This document shows, piece by piece, positions 25,850 through 33,508 of a stretch of DNA of 64,000 nt (its first letter is position 1; each line of letters begins with the position of its first letter). Under the pieces are notes generated by a model. That model saw nothing but the letters and a program-made list of their open reading frames with translations. It did no database searches and was not told the DNA's origin. The stretch comes from Caryophanales bacterium. Lineage in GTDB: Bacteria > Bacillota > Bacilli > Exiguobacteriales > Exiguobacteriaceae. The stretch covers positions 4,918 through 68,917 of the forward strand of contig CABIYO010000004.1 of NCBI GenBank assembly GCA_902362975.1, read 5' to 3'. The position numbers were made by a program, and so were the translations under genes.

Positions 25850-26769
25850 TTGATCACCTCGTCTAACTGTTCTAAATCAAGCGACATGCCGAACGCTCGT
25901 CTCGAGTGTCCGAAATGTCCATACAGTGAATCATATCGTCCTCCTGAAAGCACACGCTTGCCTTCCACACTTCCCGTCACGGTCAATCCTGAATAGTAAT
26001 CAAAGTCTCCCGTTTGACCGAAATCGTAAGATACCTCTAAACCGATAGCACGTAAGTGTTGCACTGCCTCGTCCACTTCATCGATGGCTTCTTTTAAAGA
26101 CTGCGGTGCCTCAGATCGTAATTCTTCGAGTGCAGAATTCCCAATTAAAAAGGGTAGCTTTGCAATTAACGGATAGTGATACGACTCTGCTAATTCACGC
26201 AATGATTCTAAGTTTCGAAGCGCTAAGATTTTACGGAATGTTCGTTCTTGAATGCCTGTCTCTTTCGCGATAAGCGAGATGACAGCTGATGACCCGATTT
26301 TGATCGTCAAACGGTCTGTAGGCAGGACTCCTTCCGTCATATCGAGAAAGGATTCAATCAGAGAGCTGTCCTTCTCTTCGCCGTCGACCCATTCGAGTCC
26401 AAGCTGTTGCCGTTCGTGGGGTTGTCCGGAATGTTTGACCGTCCGACGATAGACGGCACCAGCATAAGCCACACGCATCGGTTCATGCCCGTCTGCTAAC
26501 TTTCTTGCGATTTGTAATGTATAGTCAGGGCGCATGACGAGAAGTTCCCCGTCGTTCCCGAACAATCGATAATAGGCTGACTCGTCGAAGAGCGCCAAGT
26601 TTTGATAATGTGAATAGTATTCGAGAAGCGGTGGATCAATGACTGCATAGCCACTCGTCTCTGCCTTATCTAAAAATGACAACATCCATCGTTTCGGACG
26701 GATGACATCTCCTGATTGAAGTTCATACCAGCCTTCTGGAATCGAACCTTTTGAATTTGACCAAATCAT
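25846..26769 (-). CDS. hisZ: ATP phosphoribosyltransferase regulatory subunit
   Basis: About 307 residues, a histidyl-tRNA synthetase catalytic-core paralogue. Class II-like segments remain (PLLEYYSHYQNLALFDESAY, MRPDYTLQIAR, QLGLEWVDG), but the anticodon-binding domain is missing, so it is HisZ rather than HisS. It binds histidine and confers feedback control on short HisG. First gene of the operon. Start set at 26769 (MIWSNSKGS), with AAAGGGTGG upstream. Confidence 0.94.
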   Translation of the reverse strand: MIWSNSKGSIPEGWYELQSGDVIRPKRWMLSFLDKAETSGYAVIDPPLLEYYSHYQNLALFDESAYYRLFGNDGELLVMRPDYTLQIARKLADGHEPMRVAYAGAVYRRTVKHSGQPHERQQLGLEWVDGEEKDSSLIESFLDMTEGVLPTDRLTIKIGSSAVISLIAKETGIQERTFRKILALRNLESLRELAESYHYPLIAKLPFLIGNSALEELRSEAPQSLKEAIDEVDEAVQHLRAIGLEVSYDFGQTGDFDYYSGLTVTGSVEGKRVLSGGRYDSLYGHFGHSRRAFGMSLDLEQLDEVIK

Positions 26770-26794
26770 CGTAACCACCCTTTATCTCATTATC

Positions 26795-26812
26795 ACTTTA
26801 CCAAACTAAAGT
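26795..26812. promoter_or_regulatory. Dyad between the divergent his promoters, candidate operator
   Basis: The inverted repeat ACTTTA-CCAAAC-TAAAGT overlaps the -35 of the plus-strand hisJ promoter and lies just after the expected start site of the minus-strand operon. The regulator is unknown. Confidence 0.4.
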
Positions 26813-26825
26813 AGTGTGTTAAATT
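26797..26825 (+). promoter_or_regulatory. Candidate promoter of hisJ
   Basis: TTTACC (26797-26802), a 17-bp spacer, and TAAATT (26820-26825). The -10 overlaps that of the opposing promoter in the palindrome TAAATTTA. Confidence 0.4.
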
Positions 26826-26850
26826 TATCAAACAGAGAAACACCTGTCAA
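26822..26850 (-). promoter_or_regulatory. SigA promoter of the hisZGDCBHAFIE operon
   Basis: Minus strand TTGACA (26845-26850), a 17-bp spacer, and TAAATT (26822-26827), about 53 bp before the hisZ start. No T-box leader fits in this space. Confidence 0.65.
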
Positions 26851-26879
26851 CCTAATGAACTGAAAAGGATGTGTAATCG

Positions 26880-27698
26880 ATGTTTAACTTTGCTCATGAT
26901 GGCCATGTGCATACCCCTTTTTGTCCACACGGTACAAATGACCCGCTTGATCATTATATTCAAGTCGGAATCGAGAAAGACCTGAAGACGATGACGTTCA
27001 CAGAACATGCGCCTTTTCCCCAATCCTTCATCGACCCGGTCCCGAATCAAGACTCGGCGATGTCGATTGATTTACTTCCAGATTACCTCGATACGTTGCA
27101 TCAGATGAAGAAGCAGAATCAAGCGGTTATTGACATTAAAGTCGGATTAGAGGTCGACTTGTTGCCGCATTTGGAGAAGGAGACCATTGCCTTACTCAAA
27201 CCTTTCGCACCATTGCTTGATGAAGTCATTTTATCGCAGCATTTCCTATATGTAGATGGCACGTATATGCCGATTGATTATTCTGCCGAGACGTTTGATG
27301 AACTCGTCAAAGCACTTGGCTCATTCGAAAGCGTCATGAGAGCTTATTATGAATCGATTGAACAGGGTCTCGCATTTTCGTGGGAAGACATCCGTGTCGC
27401 TCGTATCGGGCACCTCGATCTCCCGATTAAGTATCAAAGACACTATGCATGGGACCGTTCAAAAGTAAAAGAGGAAGAAATACGTCTGTTACAGGTGATT
27501 GCCGACCGGGGATTCGGACTTGACTTCAACACGGCCGGACTCAGAAAACCAGATTGTGGCGTACCTTACGTGGCAGGACTCGCAAAAACCGCGAATGACT
27601 TGCACATCCCGTTCACGATGGGTTCGGATGCGCATCTCGCACAAGATGTGGCGGCTGGATTCGACTTCATTGCACAAAAAAAAGCCACGTTCCTATGA
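26880..27698 (+). CDS. hisJ: Histidinol-phosphate phosphatase, PHP family
   Basis: A 272-residue PHP-domain metallophosphatase. HDGHVHTPFCPHG at the N-terminus, FTEHAPFP, GLEVDLLPH and a late MGSDAHLAQDV supply the trinuclear metal site. It dephosphorylates histidinol phosphate (step 8), the activity absent from the monofunctional hisB. It is divergent from the his operon and apparently shares its control region. Start ATG lies 8-9 nt after AAAAGGATG. Confidence 0.93.
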   Translation: MFNFAHDGHVHTPFCPHGTNDPLDHYIQVGIEKDLKTMTFTEHAPFPQSFIDPVPNQDSAMSIDLLPDYLDTLHQMKKQNQAVIDIKVGLEVDLLPHLEKETIALLKPFAPLLDEVILSQHFLYVDGTYMPIDYSAETFDELVKALGSFESVMRAYYESIEQGLAFSWEDIRVARIGHLDLPIKYQRHYAWDRSKVKEEEIRLLQVIADRGFGLDFNTAGLRKPDCGVPYVAGLAKTANDLHIPFTMGSDAHLAQDVAAGFDFIAQKKATFL

Positions 27699-27710
27699 AC
27701 GTGGCTTTTT
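27681..27710 (+). terminator. Terminator of hisJ
   Basis: A perfect 12-bp stem AAAGCCACGTTC/GAACGTGGCTTT with loop CTAT, then T-run; it overlaps the hisJ stop codon. Confidence 0.88.
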
Positions 27711-27719
27711 GACAGCGAT

Positions 27720-27791
27720 CTAGCTATCTAGATCCCCATGCTTATGGTAGACAACGATATGGCGTTCCATTTCTTCATCTGTAAACATCAT
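27720..27791 (-). other. Short open frame, possible tiny gene or remnant
   Basis: 23 codons reading MMFTDEEMERHIVVYHKHGD and ending at TAG, with plausible protein composition but no clear SD. A TTGCAT-N16-TATGAT promoter-like pair overlaps its ATGs, which argues against translation from them. The palindrome GATCTAG-CTAT-CTAGATC spans 27717-27734 at its end. Confidence 0.25.
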
Positions 27792-27813
27792 ACCATAACA
27801 AAAAATAGATGCA

Positions 27814-27845
27814 ATAAAAAATTGGATGAAATGACTCACCCAATT
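27814..27845 (-). terminator. Terminator of the hypothetical gene 27850-28200
   Basis: Minus-strand stem AATTGGGTGA/TCATCCAATT (one G-U pair), followed by TTTTTATT. Confidence 0.7.
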
Positions 27846-27849
27846 GAGA

Positions 27850-28200
27850 TTACATTGCTGCGTATAATGTTTTTAAGTCGTTTGTTGCTTCTTCGTCCAT
27901 CTGGATGGCCACGAGTTCAACGTATTGAAGTGCCGGATCTTGATCGTTCGACAACGCGACAATTTCAGCAGCTGCCTTATCTAATGCCAACAAGATACCT
28001 GATACACCAAGCGTCGGATAATAACGAAGGAGTGCACGAACATGTTTTATCTCTGATACTTCATTCCCGTTAATGGTTAATGATTTGACGGCTAGCTCCT
28101 TATGCATGCCAATCGCAAATTTATCTTCCCACACTTCTTCGAGTGTGATCAACGCCTCTACTTCATATGCACCATCTGTAAAGCGAACGAGTTTTTCCAT
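27850..28200 (-). CDS. Hypothetical protein, 116 residues
   Basis: Not recognised. A soluble, acidic protein, beta-rich in the first half (LVRFTDGAYEVEALITLEEV) and helical at the end, with no membrane segment or cysteine. The ATG is preceded by GAGAGGGG. A TATAAT lies about 40 bp upstream and a terminator follows, so it forms its own transcription unit between hisJ and the deaminase gene. A half-match to a Rex site (28259-28276) lies upstream and is too weak to use. Confidence 0.65.
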   Translation of the reverse strand: MEKLVRFTDGAYEVEALITLEEVWEDKFAIGMHKELAVKSLTINGNEVSEIKHVRALLRYYPTLGVSGILLALDKAAAEIVALSNDQDPALQYVELVAIQMDEEATNDLKTLYAAM

Positions 28201-28309
28201 GTGTAAATTCCCCTCTCTTGAATCTACTTTTATTATATAAGAGATTTTAAAGAGTATATTGTGAAATATTGAACATTATGTGTAAAGTTTGTCTCACCTC
28301 ATTTTGAAC

Positions 28310-28337
28310 AAAAAAAAGGCCCCCTCCGAGGAGGGGC
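28310..28337 (-). terminator. Terminator of the deaminase gene
   Basis: GC-rich stem GCCCCTCC/GGAGGGGGC, followed on the minus strand by seven T. It lies 64 bp past the stop codon; nothing else is seen in that gap. Confidence 0.85.
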
Positions 28338-28400
28338 GAATAATGGAAGAGTAAAACACCATTGGCAGTACATTAATAATATATCACCTAATGAAAACGT

Positions 28401-28976
28401 TTACAATGTATTTTTGTACATTTTTTCAAGTGGCATATGTAACACTTCAATCCCGCTTTCACGCATCAATTCTAACCCATCCCCATGCTCATAACCGACG
28501 GCATATACGACTCGCGCGACACGTGCCGCAATTAAGGCGAGTGAACAGGCATGACATGGTGAATGCGTGACATACGCTGTCGCACCAAATGCATTCGTTG
28601 AATCGGCAGCTAGCTTTCCAATCGCATTGATTTCCGCATGGATTTCATGTTGCTTCGACCAATGATGGTGATCATACGGGTCCGTACACTTGATATATGT
28701 CACACCACCCCGGATGAGTCGTGCCGGTTCATTGATCATATCGAGATCCGTCGATGCAACATAGTCGGCATGTTTATAGAACCCATCTTCTTGCTTGATA
28801 TAGATTTCATTACAGTTCGTATGACCTGATGGGGTCCCATTCAGACCGATTGAGATCGGTTTTTCGTCTTTTACAAGGACACAGGCCACGCTCTTCGATG
28901 CACACTTCGAGTGCCGCTCAGCCATCATATCAGCGAATAATAACCACGTCTCATCCCACAATCGTTGCTTTTCCAC
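28401..28976 (-). CDS. Deoxycytidylate deaminase-like protein (zinc-dependent)
   Basis: A 191-residue protein of the cytidine/deoxycytidylate deaminase superfamily. The zinc site is formed by HAEINAIGKL and SPCHACSLALI; the family-typical NGTPSGHTNCNE lies upstream. dCMP deaminases make dUMP for thymidylate synthesis; ComEB of the competence locus belongs here too, but no com genes adjoin. Start is GTG at 28976 behind GAGGAGGG. It follows the telA terminator and ends in its own terminator, so it is probably expressed alone. Confidence 0.85.
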   Translation of the reverse strand: MEKQRLWDETWLLFADMMAERHSKCASKSVACVLVKDEKPISIGLNGTPSGHTNCNEIYIKQEDGFYKHADYVASTDLDMINEPARLIRGGVTYIKCTDPYDHHHWSKQHEIHAEINAIGKLAADSTNAFGATAYVTHSPCHACSLALIAARVARVVYAVGYEHGDGLELMRESGIEVLHMPLEKMYKNTL

Positions 28977-29000
28977 TCAAGTCCCTCCTCGTAGAAAAGG

Positions 29001-29022
29001 AAAGTCTGATTGCTCAGACTTC
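29001..29022 (-). terminator. Terminator of xpaC-telA
   Basis: Stem AAGTCTGA/TCAGACTT, then TTCCTTTTC on the minus strand; a moderate T-tract. Confidence 0.6.
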
Positions 29023-29027
29023 CCCCT

Positions 29028-30257
29028 TTAATATCCAGTGTCCTTTGGTAGCTCTTTATTTTTCGAGGCGATCTCGATGACCTTCTCTTTCAATTCGTGC
29101 TCCATGCGGTCAAGTTCGCGCTCGGCGTCACGACGTTTTTGTTTCCCTTCTTGCTGAATGCGTAACGTTTCATCCAACGTGGAAAGTAAGTTCTCGTGCG
29201 CGACTTTCAGTGATTCAACAGAGACAATCCCTTTTTCATTCTCTTGAGCGATTTCAATCGATGAATCTTTGAGCATCTTCGAGTTCTGCTCAAGCAGTTG
29301 GTTTGTCGTCTTCGTCACGTCCTGCTGCATACGAAGTGCCGTTTTCTGGCGCGTCAAGCTGAGCGCAAGAACGACTTGGTTTTTCCAAAGCGGAATCGTG
29401 TTGACGACCGCTGACTCGATCTTTTCAGCAAGGATTTGGTTGTTCTGCTGAATGACCCGAATCTGAGGTGCCATTTGAAGGCTGATCGTACGACTCAATT
29501 TTAAATCGTGCAACTTTTTCTCAAAACGGTCCGCTAATTGAATCATATCGTTCAATTGTTGAAGCTTCGATTGATCTTTAGAAATTTCTACTTCTCGACG
29601 TAACGGAGCAATCTCATGTTCCCGTACATGGTCAAGCTTTGTCTCGCCCGCAGCGATATAGACGTTCAACTCTTCGAAATACCGCTTGTTCTTATCATAC
29701 ATCTGATCGAGCATCGTGATGTCTTTCATGAGACCGAACTTCGCACGATCGAGGTTATGGATGACCTCTTCCAAATAGACGTTCATTTTTTCGAACTGAA
29801 GCTTATAGTTTTCAGCCTTCTTCTTCGCACGACCGATGAGCGGAATGTTGTCCATGAAACTCTTTTTCTCCGGTTGAAGCATATCCGGGTCCATCTTACG
29901 GACGTTTTGCATCAAATCAGACAACAGTTTCCCGGCTTCTCCTCCATCTTTCATCCGCACTTCCGTCAAAATTTGATCAGAGAATTGGGAAAGTTCGCGT
30001 TGGACGTTCGACCCGAACAACATGACAGAGTCTGTCTTCTTAATATCAATGGATTCAGCCAATCGCGTGATGCGCTCACGATGCTCTTGAGGCACGTCCG
30101 GTTTCGCTTGAATGGCCGGCACTTCATGTGGTTGTGTAACAGATGACCATTCGACAGATGGGTCACTGAACCCCTCCGTCTCCGTTTTTGCTTTCGTATC
30201 AGAAGTCAGTTCTTCTTCCGGCCATGACTGCCAGTTCGTTTCATTCGATGAAGTCAT
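29028..30257 (-). CDS. yaaN: TelA/YaaN family toxic-anion-resistance-like protein
   Basis: A 409-residue soluble protein with long coiled-coil helices (about 120-400), low in cysteine and rich in Glu, Lys and Gln. It matches the TelA/KlaA family, e.g. the segment SLQMAPQIRVIQQNNQILAE. TelA was named from plasmid tellurite resistance; family members are linked to cell-envelope stress and their mechanism is unknown. It overlaps xpaC by 17 nt in an xpaC-yaaN pair conserved in Bacillales. Confidence 0.88.
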   Translation of the reverse strand: MTSSNETNWQSWPEEELTSDTKAKTETEGFSDPSVEWSSVTQPHEVPAIQAKPDVPQEHRERITRLAESIDIKKTDSVMLFGSNVQRELSQFSDQILTEVRMKDGGEAGKLLSDLMQNVRKMDPDMLQPEKKSFMDNIPLIGRAKKKAENYKLQFEKMNVYLEEVIHNLDRAKFGLMKDITMLDQMYDKNKRYFEELNVYIAAGETKLDHVREHEIAPLRREVEISKDQSKLQQLNDMIQLADRFEKKLHDLKLSRTISLQMAPQIRVIQQNNQILAEKIESAVVNTIPLWKNQVVLALSLTRQKTALRMQQDVTKTTNQLLEQNSKMLKDSSIEIAQENEKGIVSVESLKVAHENLLSTLDETLRIQQEGKQKRRDAERELDRMEHELKEKVIEIASKNKELPKDTGY

Positions 30258-30963
30258 GTTTCTTTCTCCCTTCCGGCTGATCAGATAAGACCCGCTCCAT
30301 CATGATCAGTTCGCGTTCAAAGTCTACGGCGTCATCTTCAAGAAGACGTCCGCGTTGTTCTTTAAATTTATCGACAATTAGTCGCATATTTGTGATTAAT
30401 TGTTCTCGAGTCTCTTCTTGAATGACGACTCGTTTTCCTTCAAGTTCTTTAAATTTCAAGACGACCGAGACGAGGGAATCTAAATAGAATGTGAACAGGT
30501 CACGAACATGCTTGGCGTCTTGTGGATTTTCGAAGAGCTCCTCGAACAATTCATGTGCTTCTTTCGAGACGGCCTTCATTTCACGCCTTACTTCCACATC
30601 CTTAATATCTGGTAGAACACGGTCAATCTGTTGTAGTTTCTCGTATCCTTGCTCAATCGTCCGTTGCAAAAATTGAAGCTCTAAATCATCTGTCGCCTCG
30701 AATTGTCGTGTAGGCATCGGCTCTTCGATCGGTTTTAAAATCCTCGATCCAGAGAACGATTCTTCCTCATCGAGCAACAGTTTCTTTTTGGCACGTTTCG
30801 CAACGGGAGTCGGTGTTCGTTGTCGATTTCTGCGTTTGTTCGTTGACCAAATTTCGTTTAAAACGAGCGCCCCTACTATAATGAATAACCAGGAGAAATC
30901 GAATACGTTAATGGCAAAGTATATGACTGCCCCAGTCAGGACCCATTTCATCCATGTTTTCAT
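30241..30963 (-). CDS. xpaC: XpaC family membrane protein (partner of TelA/YaaN)
   Basis: About 240 residues. Two short hydrophobic stretches at about 5-30 (WVLTGAVIYFAINVF, WLFIIVGALVL) form an N-terminal membrane anchor or hairpin, then a long helical cytoplasmic domain. XpaC was described through hydrolysis of X-phosphate, but the in vivo role is unknown. Start set at 30963: GAGGTG lies 6 nt before the ATG; the longer GTG is part of that SD. An ECF-like promoter stands upstream. Confidence 0.82.
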   Translation of the reverse strand: MKTWMKWVLTGAVIYFAINVFDFSWLFIIVGALVLNEIWSTNKRRNRQRTPTPVAKRAKKKLLLDEEESFSGSRILKPIEEPMPTRQFEATDDLELQFLQRTIEQGYEKLQQIDRVLPDIKDVEVRREMKAVSKEAHELFEELFENPQDAKHVRDLFTFYLDSLVSVVLKFKELEGKRVVIQEETREQLITNMRLIVDKFKEQRGRLLEDDAVDFERELIMMERVLSDQPEGRKKHDFIE

Positions 30964-31000
30964 TCTTTTCACCTCATCTCATGTTACTTCTATTGTACAT

Positions 31001-31026
31001 TACGAAACGTGTCAAAAAAAGTTTCG
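31001..31026 (-). promoter_or_regulatory. Candidate ECF sigma (SigW/SigM-like) promoter of xpaC-telA
   Basis: Minus strand CGAAAC (31021-31026), a 16-bp spacer, and CGTA (31001-31004), near the SigW form TGAAAC-N16-CGTA. A TTGACA inside the spacer (31010-31015) could instead give a SigA promoter with weak -10 TAGAAG at 17 bp. Confidence 0.4.
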
Positions 31027-31123
31027 TCATCCCTATCATTTTAGCATAATAAAATTCGTCGATACCTCCGTCCACAGGTGTAGAATGAACTACCTATATC
31101 GACTACTTTCCCGTTGCGAGATG

Positions 31124-31154
31124 AAAAAAACCGTAGACTCATAGAGCCTACAGT
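31124..31154 (-). terminator. Terminator of the NSS transporter gene
   Basis: Stem CTGTAGGCTC/GAGTCTACGG with loop TAT and seven T on the minus strand. Confidence 0.75.
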
Positions 31155-31161
31155 TCGTTTG

Positions 31162-32514
31162 TTATGTGGTGATCCATGTAGAAACCATGACGATCGCGAC
31201 AGTCACAGGAATGACATAGCGAATGAGCGCATGCCAGATTGGGTAAAGCTTCACACCAGATTTGGATGTTTCGATTTCATCCTTTAGGACACGTTGGTCA
31301 ACGACATAACCGACAAAGATGGAAGTCAAGAGTGCGCCTATCGGCATTAAAATGTAACTGACGAGATAGTCCATCGTATCGAAGAATGTCCGACCGTTCC
31401 AAATCTGTACCTCACTTAAGAGTCCGAACGAGAGCGCGGATGGTACTCCCAGGATGAAGACGAGAATGGCGGCTGTCACCGTCACTTTCTTTTTCGTCCA
31501 TGGTGAATTCTTTTCATTCAGACGGTCGGTCACACCTGCGACGACGACTTCTAACATGGCAATCGACGACGTGATCGATGCAAAAGCAAACAATAAGAAG
31601 AATAAGACCATGAAGAATCCACCGAGCGGTACTTGGTTGAAGACTGCCGGTAAAACGACGAAGAGTAATGCTGGACCTTCAGCCGGATCAAGACCTGATG
31701 CAAAGACTGCCGGGAAGATGGCTAGTCCAGCTAAAAGCGAAACCGCAATGTTCAACAAGACGATCATGTTCGCTGAACGGTTCAATGTTCCTTTCGTCTT
31801 AATATAAGACGCATATGTCAGCATCGCTGCGACCCCTAACGATAAAGAGAAGAACGCCTGTCCGAGGGCAAACAATACCGATTCACCAGTCAATGCAGAG
31901 AAGTCAGGCTGTAAGAAGAAGCGAACCCCTTCCATCGCCCCGTCAAGCGTCAACGAGCGAAGCACGAGAACTAAGAAACTGATGAACAAGAGTGGCATCA
32001 AAATTTTACTCATCCGCTCAATCCCCGCTTCAACGCCACGCAAGACAATTAAAAGTGTAATCAAAAGGAATAAGAATTGTCCGAGTACGGCGATACCTGG
32101 TGTGGAAACGACGTTCCCGAACACTTCACCAAATTCGTCTACCGAACGTCCACTGAGCTCTCCACTTAAACCGAGTCCGATATAGATGAGGATCCATCCT
32201 CCAATGACACTATAGAAGGAAAGTAACAAGAAGCAAGCAATGACACCTAAATAACCGATAATGGTCCAGCGACCATGCCCTAACTGTTTGAAAGCGAGAA
32301 GTGCAGTCTTTTGAGTCGAACGTCCGACAATGAATTCACCAATCAATAATGGCAGACCAAGCAATAATGTGAACACCAAAAACATGAGTAAAAAGGCACC
32401 GCCCCCGCTCGTTCCGGTGACATATGGAAATTTCCAGATTGCACCTAAACCAATTGCCGACCCTGCGGCAGCTAGTATGAATCCAATTTTTGAGGCGAAT
32501 GAATTTTGCGCCAT
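31162..32514 (-). CDS. Sodium-dependent neurotransmitter-symporter (NSS/SNF) family transporter
   Basis: A 450-residue protein with about 11 membrane segments. The first helix, AAAGSAIGLGAIWKFPYVTG, carries the unwound sodium/substrate-binding region of the LeuT fold. Bacterial NSS proteins take up amino acids with sodium; substrates range from tryptophan and tyrosine to alanine and leucine, and cannot be chosen here. B. subtilis YocR and YhdH are similar. Start follows AGTAGGGG. It is a single-gene unit with clear promoter and terminator. Confidence 0.9.
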   Translation of the reverse strand: MAQNSFASKIGFILAAAGSAIGLGAIWKFPYVTGTSGGGAFLLMFLVFTLLLGLPLLIGEFIVGRSTQKTALLAFKQLGHGRWTIIGYLGVIACFLLLSFYSVIGGWILIYIGLGLSGELSGRSVDEFGEVFGNVVSTPGIAVLGQFLFLLITLLIVLRGVEAGIERMSKILMPLLFISFLVLVLRSLTLDGAMEGVRFFLQPDFSALTGESVLFALGQAFFSLSLGVAAMLTYASYIKTKGTLNRSANMIVLLNIAVSLLAGLAIFPAVFASGLDPAEGPALLFVVLPAVFNQVPLGGFFMVLFFLLFAFASITSSIAMLEVVVAGVTDRLNEKNSPWTKKKVTVTAAILVFILGVPSALSFGLLSEVQIWNGRTFFDTMDYLVSYILMPIGALLTSIFVGYVVDQRVLKDEIETSKSGVKLYPIWHALIRYVIPVTVAIVMVSTWITT

Positions 32515-32552
32515 GATTACCCCTACTTTCTGTTTTTCATTTCATTTTCATA

Positions 32553-32581
32553 ATAATAGTGAAATACTAACATGGTTCCAA
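32553..32581 (-). promoter_or_regulatory. SigA promoter of the NSS transporter gene
   Basis: Minus strand TTGGAA (32576-32581), a 17-bp spacer, and TATTAT (32553-32558). Confidence 0.6.
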
Positions 32582-32593
32582 GATGAGAACAAC

Positions 32594-32628
32594 AAAAAAC
32601 AGAGAAAAGTCTGAATACTTTTCCCTGT
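32594..32628 (-). terminator. Terminator of the opuF-like/lipid-kinase operon
   Basis: Stem CAGGGAAAAGT/ACTTTTCTCTG (one mismatch), then six T on the minus strand. Confidence 0.8.
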
Positions 32629-32635
32629 TGATGCT

Positions 32636-33508
32636 TTATGGCGTTAAAAAGGTGAGCACACGCTCTCGGATTCGGATCGACAATTTGTCTGCTTCGAAGT
32701 GCTCCCCATCGACATCGATGATTTGTGGCGCATTCAATTCTAGCTCGATGTGAGGAGCCTGGAAGTGATTCCACTCCGGCGTCTTCTGATTGAGACCGAG
32801 TTGTTGGGCCAACAGCTGTCGAATCATGGGAAATCCCCTTGCCGAACTATGTACGACTTCTAGCAAACCATCGGAAAACGATTGTGTCTCTAGTTTCGTC
32901 GGGACCGTACCGAGATAACTCCCGTTCCCAACATAGAGAAAACTAACGTCACCGTCATATATTACTTCACTGCCCCGCCGAAGCGTGATGTTGAATGGGT
33001 CCGCTTCACGGAATTGACGAATGGTCGCTAAAAAATATCCGATTGTGCCTAATGATTCTTTTTCATCGGGATCAATTTGACGAGATGTATCCGCGATCAA
33101 ACCGACGCCTATGAAATTGAGCGCATACATCTCATTGACTTGAATGACATCGACATATTGTTCGTGAGAGGAACGAACGATTTGAGCAGCCTGTGTCGGT
33201 TGAATCGGCAGTTCAAGCGCTCGTGCAAAGTCATTACATGTTCCTGCTGGAATGATGCCCACTGTCGGTCGTTCCTCGCGCTGCAAGGTCATTAAGCCAT
33301 TCACTACTTCGTTTAGCGTACCGTCCCCGCCAATGACAATCAGATGGTCGAACGATTCGCTTGTTTCGGCGAATCGGAGTGCGTCCCCGATTTCCTGTGT
33401 CTTTTTGATGATGATTTCTTCATAGAGCGATTCGATCGTTCCGATGACTTCGCCGAGCATTGTTTCGCTCGTACCGGACTTCGGATTCGAAATAATCAAG
33501 ACTCTCAT
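32636..33508 (-). CDS. Diacylglycerol kinase-like lipid kinase (YegS/DagK family)
   Basis: A 290-residue protein. The nucleotide loop is VIGGDGTLNEVVNGL, with GIIPAGTCNDFARAL following, as in DgkB/YegS enzymes. These phosphorylate diacylglycerol or related lipids and recycle them for phospholipid and lipoteichoic acid synthesis. Paralogues such as BmrU and YtlR exist in B. subtilis and cannot be told apart. The ATG overlaps the stop of the transporter permease gene (ATGA), an unusual coupling of a lipid kinase with a solute ABC transporter. Confidence 0.82.
   Translation of the reverse strand: MRVLIISNPKSGTSETMLGEVIGTIESLYEEIIIKKTQEIGDALRFAETSESFDHLIVIGGDGTLNEVVNGLMTLQREERPTVGIIPAGTCNDFARALELPIQPTQAAQIVRSSHEQYVDVIQVNEMYALNFIGVGLIADTSRQIDPDEKESLGTIGYFLATIRQFREADPFNITLRRGSEVIYDGDVSFLYVGNGSYLGTVPTKLETQSFSDGLLEVVHSSARGFPMIRQLLAQQLGLNQKTPEWNHFQAPHIELELNAPQIIDVDGEHFEADKLSIRIRERVLTFLTP

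Noticed and set aside
28259..28276. Second Rex site upstream of the hypothetical gene at 27850-28200
   Set aside because: Only the first half TTGTGAA fits; the second half matches about 4 of 7 bases.
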